NCBI RefSeq assembly: GCF_014322765.1
Contig: NZ_JAASTZ010000006.1
Location: forward strand, 1-64,000
Length of the DNA stretch: 64,000 bases
Direction of reading: 5' to 3'
Source: Listeria immobilis
GTDB lineage: Bacteria; Bacillota; Bacilli; Lactobacillales; Listeriaceae
A program made the position numbers and the translations under genes. A model generated the notes under the pieces. That model had not been told where the DNA came from, searched no databases, and saw nothing but the letters and a program-made list of their open reading frames with translations. Below, one piece after another: positions 58,050-64,000 of the stretch (positions are counted from its first letter, which is position 1; the number at the start of each line of letters is the position of its first letter).

Positions 58050-59939
58050 ATGCAAACCTATGATGCAGGAACTTTTGATGTTATCGTTGTTGGTGCAGGA
58101 CATGCGGGTGTAGAAGCAGGTCTTGCCAGTGGCCGAATGGGAGCCAAAACGTTGATGTTAACAATAAATTTAGACATGGTCGCTTTTATGCCGTGTAATC
58201 CTTCTGTCGGAGGCCCAGCAAAAGGCGTCGTTGTGCGCGAAATTGATGCACTTGGCGGAGAAATGGGACGTAATACAGATAAAACTTACATTCAAATGCG
58301 GATGCTAAATACAGGTAAAGGACCTGCTGTTCGTGCGTTACGTGCTCAAGCAGATAAATGGGATTACCAGCATGAAATGAAACATACAATTGAAAAAGAA
58401 GAAAACATTACTTTGCGCCAAGGACTTGTTGACCGTTTAGTCATGGAAGATGGCGTTTGTAAAGGCGTTATTACAAATAGTGGTGCCATTTATTACGCGA
58501 AAACAGTCGTTATTACTACAGGAACCTTTTCACGTGGCGAGATTATTGTCGGCGAACTGCGCTATTCAAGTGGTCCAAATAACCAACAACCATCTGTCAA
58601 ACTATCAGAGCATTTGGAAGAACTAGGTTTTGAATTACGTCGTTTTAAAACAGGTACGCCACCACGAGTAAAATCAAGTACAATTGATTACTCAAAAACG
58701 GAAGAACAACCAGGTGACGATCATCCGCGAGCATTTAGCTTTGATACGGTCGAAATGATGTTAGATCAATTACCATGTTGGTTAACCTATACAAACGAAA
58801 CTACCCACGAAATAATCCAAGCGAATTTGCATCGTTCACCTATGTTTACAGCTACGAAAAAAGGAACTGGCGCAAGATATTGCCCATCAATTGAAGATAA
58901 AATTGTTCGTTTCAGTGATAAACCAAGACACCAAATCTTCCTTGAACCAGAAGGCAAAAATACAGAAGAAGTATATGTCCAAGGTCTTTCCACCAGTTTG
59001 CCGGAAGAAGTACAACGTGAAATGTTAAGAACTATTCCTGGTCTTGAAAATGTAGAAATGATGCGTGTTGGGTATGCAATCGAATATGATGCTGTTATGC
59101 CTGATCAATTATGGCCATCGCTTGAAACTAAATTAGTTGAAGGACTTTTTACAGCCGGACAAATTAATGGTACAAGTGGTTATGAAGAAGCAGCCGGACA
59201 AGGGCTAATGGCAGGAATCAATGCCGCACGCAAAGTCTTTGAAAAAGAACCTGTTATCCTCGGTCGCGATCAAGCTTATATTGGCGTTTTAATTGATGAT
59301 TTAGTAACTAAAGGAACAGACGAACCTTATCGTTTGCTTACATCTCGTGCCGAATATCGCCTGCTACTACGTCACGATAATGCTGATTTACGTTTAACAG
59401 AAATTGGACATGAAATCGGTCTAATTAGCGACGAACGTTATGAACGCTTTTTAGCTAAACAAAGTGCCATTGAAGCAGAAAAAGAACGACTACAAAAAAC
59501 ACGTATTAAACCAACTGCTGAAGTACAAGCAATGCTAAAAGAAATCGGTTCAGGCGAGCTTAAAGATGGTATTTTAGCAGCCGATTTACTCCGTCGTCCC
59601 GAAATAACCTACGACAAAATCGCCCAAATTGTTTCACGTGAAACATTTGTGACTGATGAAATCGCCGAACAAGTAGAAATTCAAATAAAATACGAAGGCT
59701 ATATCCAAAAATCCAAGCTTCAAGTAGAAAAAATGAAGCGCATGGAAGACAAAAAAATCCCAGAAAACATCGACTATGATGCGATTAGCGGATTAGCAAC
59801 CGAAGCATTAGAAAAATTGAAGAAAATCGAGCCACTATCCATTGCCCAAGCTAGCCGTATTAGCGGAGTCAACCCAGCTGATATTTCGATATTACTAGTC
59901 TATATTGAACAAGGGAAAATTGCGAAAGTGAGCAAATGA
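58050..59939 (+). CDS. mnmG: tRNA modification enzyme MnmG (GidA)
   Basis: 629-aa FAD protein, partner of MnmE. FAD loop [22 protein letters not shown], the conserved [13 protein letters not shown] (with a catalytic Cys), FKTGTPPRV (with a second), and [24 protein letters not shown]. Length is typical. A parS site is embedded in its 3' part (codons IVSRETF). Followed by a terminator. Confidence 0.97.
   Translation: MQTYDAGTFDVIVVGAGHAGVEAGLASGRMGAKTLMLTINLDMVAFMPCNPSVGGPAKGVVVREIDALGGEMGRNTDKTYIQMRMLNTGKGPAVRALRAQADKWDYQHEMKHTIEKEENITLRQGLVDRLVMEDGVCKGVITNSGAIYYAKTVVITTGTFSRGEIIVGELRYSSGPNNQQPSVKLSEHLEELGFELRRFKTGTPPRVKSSTIDYSKTEEQPGDDHPRAFSFDTVEMMLDQLPCWLTYTNETTHEIIQANLHRSPMFTATKKGTGARYCPSIEDKIVRFSDKPRHQIFLEPEGKNTEEVYVQGLSTSLPEEVQREMLRTIPGLENVEMMRVGYAIEYDAVMPDQLWPSLETKLVEGLFTAGQINGTSGYEEAAGQGLMAGINAARKVFEKEPVILGRDQAYIGVLIDDLVTKGTDEPYRLLTSRAEYRLLLRHDNADLRLTEIGHEIGLISDERYERFLAKQSAIEAEKERLQKTRIKPTAEVQAMLKEIGSGELKDGILAADLLRRPEITYDKIAQIVSRETFVTDEIAEQVEIQIKYEGYIQKSKLQVEKMKRMEDKKIPENIDYDAISGLATEALEKLKKIEPLSIAQASRISGVNPADISILLVYIEQGKIAKVSK
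59630..59645. promoter_or_regulatory. parS site 5 (inside mnmG)
   Basis: TGTTTCACGTGAAACA, exact, read as Val-Ser-Arg-Glu-Thr codons of mnmG. Confidence 0.92.
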
Positions 59940-59945
59940 CATAAT

Positions 59946-60254
59946 TCAACACCAATAAACCACATCATTCATGAAAGTTTTAACCCTTTTATAAATGATG
60001 CGGTTTTTCTTTTTGCTTAAATAGCGAGAAAAGTTTTTGAAGGGGAAAAGTTGAAAAATGTTGAATATAGCTAAGCAGCAATAGAATTCATATAATGAGT
60101 TGGATTCAGTGGGAATAGGGAAAAGCAAGAAGACAATTGGTGTCATATCCCAAATAACCAACAAACCCACCAGCGAACAATCTTTCATTATCACAGATAA
60201 ATATACACCGCCCACAGCTCCACTCACCGCAAGAAACCAAGTGAAAAAACTCAC
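59946..60254 (-). pseudogene. Possible eroded membrane-protein gene
   Basis: The minus strand encodes FFTWFLAVSGAVGGVYLSVIM ... LLVIWDMTPIVFLLFPIPTES, two hydrophobic stretches resembling membrane helices. Upstream in the same frame, LRLSIFGAIEPL is interrupted by a stop, and the C-terminal part runs across the mnmG terminator as a basic, non-membrane tail. This looks like a remnant. I do not recognise the family. Confidence 0.35.
59958..60012 (+). terminator. mnmG terminator
   Basis: AACCaCATCATT pairs with AATGATGcGGTT around a 24-nt loop; the right arm runs into TTTTTCTTTTT. Confidence 0.75.
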
Positions 60255-60353
60255 TATCCTTTACAAAGGTTCTATGGCACCAAATATGGATAATCTCAGT
60301 GTTTCAATCCATCCGCAGAAACTTTACCCAGATGCTTAAGTATATGTTTATGG

Positions 60354-60387
60354 GCATTCTCTAGTATTCATGAATACTAGAGAATGC
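60354..60387. repeat. 34-bp perfect palindrome
   Basis: The 17 bases GCATTCTCTAGTATTCA are followed at once by their exact reverse complement, with no loop. No T-run follows on the plus strand. Its origin or function is not evident; it sits at the start of a broken reading frame. Confidence 0.85.
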
Positions 60388-60646
60388 TATTGCAGACTTA
60401 GATAAACTATTTAATTTCATAGACAGAAAAGATTATGTACCAATAAGTTACGGTATTGGAGACCCGACAATTGGTCATACGACATCAGAGACTCGTAAGA
60501 AAATGATGAAAAAAGACCAATTAGCAGATATAAAAAGTAACTGCATAAGCTATGTCGACGGGATTTCTACAACAGCAAAAGGGAAATGGGTGACTCAAGC
60601 AAAAGAAAACTTTAAAGAAATTACAGGCAAGTTGGATAAATGTTAG
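60374..60646 (+). pseudogene. Headless gene fragment
   Basis: A 90-codon open frame begins just after a TGA inside the palindrome and has no start codon near its head: ILENAIADLDKLFNFIDRKD, then VPISYGIGDPTIGHTTSETRKKMMKK ... GKWVTQAKENFKEITGKLDKC and stop. Composition looks protein-coding, so it is probably the C-terminal part of a deleted gene. Family not recognised. Confidence 0.5.
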
Positions 60647-60745
60647 AGATGAAGCGGTTGATAATTAAGGAGAAAAAATTTATACTTTATAAAGACAATA
60701 GAAATGAGACTCTATTAATTCGCGAAAGTAAAGTGAGGAAAAAAC

Positions 60746-61462
60746 ATGAATCCAGAGCAGTTCAAAATGGCGCTTGCTGAAAAAGGAATAGAACTCAGCG
60801 ATATGCAAATGAAACAATTCCATGACTACTTTAAAATGTTAGTAGAGTGGAACGAAAAAATGAATTTAACAGCAATTACCGACGAAGAAGAAGTATATTT
60901 AAAGCATTTCTATGATTCGATTTCGGCCACGTTTTATGTGGATTTTACTAACTTTGAAACTATTTGTGATGTTGGGGCTGGCGCTGGTTTTCCAAGCATC
61001 CCAATTAAAATCTGCTATCCACATCTAAAAGTAAGCATCGTTGACTCCTTGAAAAAACGCATGACTTTCCTAGATGCGCTAGCAGAAAAATTAAGGCTAT
61101 CAGATGTTCATTTTTATCATGACCGCGCTGAAACATTCGGGCAAAACAAAGCGCATCGTGAAAAGTATGACCTCGTAACTGCTCGTGCCGTGGCAAGGAT
61201 GAGCGTATTATCCGAACTTTGTATGCCGCTTGTTAAAAAAGATGGCTCCTTCCTAGTAATGAAAGCAGCCCAAGCCGAACAAGAGCTACAAACAGCCGAA
61301 AAAGCTATTAAACTTTTTGGTGGAAAAGTGGTGGATCATTTCTCCTTCCTATTACCAGTAGAAGAAAGCGAACGAAACATCTATGTCATTAATAAAACAA
61401 AAGAAACACCCAATAAATATCCACGTAAACCAGGAACACCCAACAAATTACCAATCGAATAA
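60746..61462 (+). CDS. rsmG: 16S rRNA (guanine-N7) methyltransferase RsmG (GidB)
   Basis: 238-aa SAM-dependent enzyme that methylates G527 of 16S rRNA; its loss gives low-level streptomycin resistance in other bacteria. SAM motif [22 protein letters not shown], conserved [13 protein letters not shown] and [16 protein letters not shown]-terminal [15 protein letters not shown] is the family ending. ATG at 60746 behind GTGAGG. Confidence 0.96.
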   Translation: MNPEQFKMALAEKGIELSDMQMKQFHDYFKMLVEWNEKMNLTAITDEEEVYLKHFYDSISATFYVDFTNFETICDVGAGAGFPSIPIKICYPHLKVSIVDSLKKRMTFLDALAEKLRLSDVHFYHDRAETFGQNKAHREKYDLVTARAVARMSVLSELCMPLVKKDGSFLVMKAAQAEQELQTAEKAIKLFGGKVVDHFSFLLPVEESERNIYVINKTKETPNKYPRKPGTPNKLPIE

Positions 61463-61468
61463 TGAAGC

Positions 61469-61497
61469 AAGTCCTTTCAAATGAGAGGACTTTTTTA
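61469..61497 (+). terminator. rsmG terminator
   Basis: AAGTCCT...AGGACTT hairpin followed by T residues. Confidence 0.82.
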
Positions 61498-61627
61498 TTT
61501 TTAATAGCAACGTCATTTTTTAAAGTTAGTTTCAAATAAGCTGCATTGATAAAATCATTTTCTTGTGATATAGTCTGCTTGAAAACACATACTTTACACT
61601 GGAATACAGTATAGAGGGGGAGTATCA

Positions 61628-62332
61628 GTGAGGAATTCAGCAATGGAAAAAATAAAAGGCGGGTTAGTGGTTTCCTGCCAAGCTTTACAAGAGGAACCAC
61701 TTCATAGTGCATTTATTATGTCGAAAATGGCTCTGGCCGCAGTTCAAGGTGGGGCTGTTGGCATCCGAGCAAATACAGCAAAAGATATTCAAGCAATCCA
61801 AAGCGAGGTAGATGTCCCAATTATTGGTATTTACAAAAAAGATTATGATGATTCAAACGTGTTTATTACACCAACCTTAAAAGAAGCCAGAGAAATATGT
61901 GAAACAGGAGTAGAAATTGTTGCAATGGATGCGACAACTAGAAAAAGACCACATAATGAAGACCTCAAAGAAATTTTAAGCACCATTCGAAAAGAGTTTC
62001 CAGATGTACTTTTCATGGCAGATACAGGTAGTATGGAAGACGTTTATTACGCTGACTCCCTCGGTTTTGACTTAATTGGCACCACACTTTATGGCTACAC
62101 CAAGGAAACAGCGAATAAAAATATCAGCGACCACGACTTTTCTCATTTGAAAGAAGTGTTGAAAAGTACAAATCGCCCGGTGATTGCAGAAGGAAAAATC
62201 GACTCGCCCAGTAAAGCCAGACAAGTTCTTGCTTTAGGTTGTTATGCCGTCGTTGTTGGCGGTGCAATAACTCGGCCACAGGAAATAACCACCCGTTTTA
62301 CAAATGAAATCCAAAAAGATAGAACTAATTGA
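61628..62332 (+). CDS. nanE: N-acetylmannosamine-6-phosphate 2-epimerase
   Basis: 234-aa TIM-barrel enzyme converting ManNAc-6-phosphate to GlcNAc-6-phosphate. Signatures: KGGLVVSCQALQEEPL, AVGIRANTAKDI, IVAMDATTRKRP, LFMADTGSMED, GFDLIGTTLYGYT and VIAEGKIDSPSKARQVLALGCYAVVVGGAITRP. GTG at 61628 follows GAGGGGG by 8 nt; an ATG five codons later is too far from it. No transporter, kinase or deacetylase for aminosugars is next to it here, which leaves the gene isolated. Confidence 0.92.
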   Translation: MRNSAMEKIKGGLVVSCQALQEEPLHSAFIMSKMALAAVQGGAVGIRANTAKDIQAIQSEVDVPIIGIYKKDYDDSNVFITPTLKEAREICETGVEIVAMDATTRKRPHNEDLKEILSTIRKEFPDVLFMADTGSMEDVYYADSLGFDLIGTTLYGYTKETANKNISDHDFSHLKEVLKSTNRPVIAEGKIDSPSKARQVLALGCYAVVVGGAITRPQEITTRFTNEIQKDRTN

Positions 62333-62345
62333 TCTAACAAAGTAA

Positions 62346-62483
62346 ATCCTTGCTGACATAATTAATGTAGAACAAATGGGGCAATATCATGCGGAAATTT
62401 ATCAAAAACTCTCATAAGTAGGGCTGTTAGCAAAAGTAAAAGATATTTTGCCAACCAATACAGTAACCGATGAATTTCATTAA
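62346..62483 (+). pseudogene. Short gene remnant after nanE
   Basis: 46 codons in one frame read ILADIINVEQMGQYHAEIYQ-KLS, stop, VGLLAKVKDILPTNTVTDEFH, stop. The even amino-acid composition on both sides of the internal stop suggests debris from a gene, possibly from a lost aminosugar operon. Family not recognised. Confidence 0.35.
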
Positions 62484-62495
62484 CAGCAATTAGGA

Positions 62496-62540
62496 AAATA
62501 GATGGGACTGTGTAACTTTAACAGCACCATCTATTTTTTT
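62496..62540 (+). terminator. nanE-region terminator
   Basis: AAATAGATGG / CCATCTATTT stem (10 bp) with a 21-nt loop and T-run. Confidence 0.85.
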
Positions 62541-62660
62541 ATTGAACGACAGAATTAACGTGTTTTTCTGTGCCATTTCTGCTAAAATAGTTAATGAGAC
62601 TTGTGGATAGAAGGATTTACTTACTTAGCGCCCAAGATTTTCCGGAAAGGAAGGACCCAG

Positions 62661-63518
62661 ATGCCTTTTTCACGTTTATTTGGAAAAAAAGATAAGAATA
62701 ATCAAATGGATGATATAGTAGAAGAAGGAGTACAACGCGTACAAGAACTTCCTATGGACAAAATTTTCCCAAACCAATTTCAACCACGGACGGTGTTTAA
62801 TCAAGAGAAAATTGATGAACTTGCTCGAACTATCCGAATTCATGGGGTAATTCAGCCTATTGTGGTTAGAGAGATGGAGCCGGATTATTACGAAATCATT
62901 GCAGGAGAGCGCCGTTTTCGAGCTGTCCTATCTTTAGAGATGGAGAAAATCCCAGCAATTATTCAAAATTTAGATGATGAAGAAGTAGCTGCGATTGCCT
63001 TAATTGAAAACTTGCAGCGAGAAGAACTTACACCTATTGAAGAAGCAAAAGCGTACCGGAGTTTGCTAGATATGCAAGATGTGACACAGGAAGCACTTGC
63101 GCAGCGTGTTGGGAAAAGCCAATCTGCCATTGCTAATAAAATGCGACTCTTAAAACTACCAGAAGCTGTTCAAAAAGCAGTACTTAATAAACAGATTTCA
63201 GAACGTCATGCGCGTTCATTACTAGCTTTAGAGACAGAAGAGCAACAAATATCTCTTTTAGCAGAAATAGAAGAAAACCACTGGAACGTTAAACAAACTG
63301 AAGCACGAATTCAGGAATTATTAGTCGCGAAGAAACCAGTTGCAACTAAAAAAACCAAGCCGAAACGCCAAGCTATCAGTCGTGATGTGCGGATTGCTAT
63401 GAATACAATTAAGCAATCTGTTACGATGGTTAAAGATAACGGAATGGAACTAGATTTTAAAGAAGAAGAAACAGATGATTTTTATCAAATTACCATTCAA
63501 ATCCCTAAAAAGAAGTAA
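62661..63518 (+). CDS. noc: Nucleoid occlusion protein Noc (ParB family)
   Basis: 285-aa ParB/Spo0J paralogue. The N-terminal [12 protein letters not shown] is an amphipathic membrane-targeting helix as in Bacillus Noc. The CTP/ParB motifs follow: [27 protein letters not shown] and [22 protein letters not shown], then the [30 protein letters not shown]. Noc binds its sites and keeps the division ring off the nucleoid. Its place after rsmG matches Bacillus. Start at 62661 behind GGAAGGA; the frame extends 20 codons upstream. Confidence 0.92.
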   Translation: MPFSRLFGKKDKNNQMDDIVEEGVQRVQELPMDKIFPNQFQPRTVFNQEKIDELARTIRIHGVIQPIVVREMEPDYYEIIAGERRFRAVLSLEMEKIPAIIQNLDDEEVAAIALIENLQREELTPIEEAKAYRSLLDMQDVTQEALAQRVGKSQSAIANKMRLLKLPEAVQKAVLNKQISERHARSLLALETEEQQISLLAEIEENHWNVKQTEARIQELLVAKKPVATKKTKPKRQAISRDVRIAMNTIKQSVTMVKDNGMELDFKEEETDDFYQITIQIPKKK

Positions 63519-63530
63519 AGAGGTGTAATA

Positions 63531-63830
63531 GTGAGGTTTTTGAAGATAATTGGACATGTAATTGGGGTTATTAGTTGCTTAATGGTACTTCCATCGTTTG
63601 TAATAGCAGTCACTAGTGCCATCCTAAGTTTTAACCCATTATATATTACGTATTTTTTCACCAGTCCTTATACCCGAGCAGTTGCTGTCGCAGAAGAATC
63701 CGGTTGGGGAAGTGCCATTAATATTTTATTTATTAATTATGGAGCGTTTCTTATCGCTTTTGCATATACCTTCTTTGCGATAGTGAAAATCTATAGTTGG
63801 TATCAAATTGCAAAAGAAACGAAAAAATAA
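63531..63830 (+). CDS. Small membrane protein of unknown function
   Basis: 99-aa protein with two strongly hydrophobic segments (residues about 4-33 and 65-90) and a short basic tail; GTG start behind AGAGGTG, 12 nt after the noc stop, so probably co-transcribed. I do not recognise the family. Confidence 0.75.
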   Translation: MRFLKIIGHVIGVISCLMVLPSFVIAVTSAILSFNPLYITYFFTSPYTRAVAVAEESGWGSAINILFINYGAFLIAFAYTFFAIVKIYSWYQIAKETKK

Positions 63831-63842
63831 GCGCAACCAGTT

Positions 63843-63868
63843 AACCCGCCTATTTAAGCGGGTTTTTC
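63843..63868 (+). terminator. Terminator after the small membrane protein
   Basis: AACCCGC...GCGGGTT hairpin followed by TTTTC, closing the noc unit. Confidence 0.8.
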
Positions 63869-63903
63869 TACCTATTTAATATAAAAAGGAAGGAGGAGAG
63901 AGT

Positions 63904-64000
63904 GTGAAGACGACAATAAAAGACATCGCAAAAGAAGCGGGGGTTTCCATTGCGACCATTTCATTAATTATCAATGGAAAGGCAGAATTATTTAGCCCGA
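63904..64000 (+). CDS. LacI-family regulator, N-terminal fragment (cut by window end)
   Basis: The first 32 codons read TTIKDIAKEAGVSIATISLIING after the start, the helix-turn-helix and hinge of a LacI-type regulator. GTG start behind GGAGGAGAG. The sensor domain lies outside the window, so its target is unknown. Confidence 0.85.
   Translation, partial: MKTTIKDIAKEAGVSIATISLIINGKAELFSP

Larger units (their letters stand above)
59940..60745. other. Decayed 0.8-kb interval between mnmG and rsmG
   Basis: Contains a terminator, a possible eroded membrane-protein gene on the minus strand, a 34-bp perfect palindrome and a headless reading frame on the plus strand, each listed separately. No intact gene is convincing. 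I recall several small genes in this place in L. monocytogenes, so gene loss is likely. Confidence 0.6.
62333..62660. other. Spacer between nanE and noc
   Basis: Holds a broken reading-frame remnant, a terminator (62496-62540) and the noc leader, with one DnaA-like box TGTGGATAG at 62602-62610. No intact gene. Confidence 0.6.

Noticed and set aside
60100-60339. 79-codon open frame on the plus strand after mnmG
   Set aside because: It lies antisense to a stretch with membrane-protein character, has no ribosome site and its composition (Thr/Pro/Lys-rich with no hydrophobic core) is that of a shadow frame.

Overview
The window is a chromosomal origin region of a low-GC Gram-positive bacterium that I assign to Listeria. 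The grounds are gene order and protein sequence. From memory, the block dnaA-dnaN-MATE-yaaA-recF-gyrB-gyrA-cls-speG-mvk-mvaD-mvaK2-qoxABCD is the start of the Listeria monocytogenes chromosome, and rpmH-rnpA-yidC-jag ... serC-serA ... mnmE-mnmG ... rsmG ... noc is its end. The window is therefore reversed relative to the usual numbering, with oriC at about 18.8-20.8 kb. No inlJ-like internalin gene was seen next to serCA; two other LPXTG proteins occupy that interval. This suggests a Listeria other than L. monocytogenes, but the species is not decided here.

Left arm (1-20.3 kb, all minus strand, leading away from oriC). An IS3/IS150-type element end abuts the quinol oxidase operon qoxABCD and appears to have split its terminator. 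Then come the mevalonate genes mvaK2-mvaD-mvk, a SpeG-like acetyltransferase, cardiolipin synthase, gyrA, gyrB, recF, yaaA, a MATE transporter, dnaN and dnaA. Two DnaA-box fields flank dnaA. The dnaN side carries a textbook unwinding element: DnaA-trios, a short GC tract and abutting DnaA boxes.

Right arm, 20.8-27 kb: a small unknown gene, rpmH, rnpA, yidC, jag, an ASCH protein, a frameshifted acetyltransferase, a transglutaminase-like protein and tRNA-Val.

27-40 kb is the metabolic centrepiece: a LacI-controlled operon collinear with the E. coli ycjM-U cluster. It encodes a GH13_18 phosphorylase, an ABC importer lacking its ATPase, an MDR dehydrogenase, a sugar isomerase/epimerase, a Gfo/Idh dehydrogenase, a GH65 phosphorylase and beta-phosphoglucomutase. 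An extra glycerate kinase is inserted. The simplest reading is uptake and phosphorolysis of glucosylglycerate or related (3-keto/gulo) glucosides, with the glycerate released fed to glycolysis.

40-47 kb: a thioredoxin-like protein, a nitroreductase, a LexA-box YolD-like gene, a marR-MFS pair, and serC-serA followed by a DUF1015 gene. 47-56 kb: two large sortase-anchored surface proteins, one with CnaB domains and one with eleven 77-residue Ig-like repeats. 56-64 kb: mnmE, mnmG, a decayed interval with a 34-bp perfect palindrome, rsmG, an orphan nanE with gene debris, noc, a small membrane protein and the start of another LacI regulator.

Chromosome-organisation sites run through the window: five exact 16-bp parS sites (all right of oriC), three Noc-type sites (one perfect) and a secondary DnaA-box cluster in front of mnmE.
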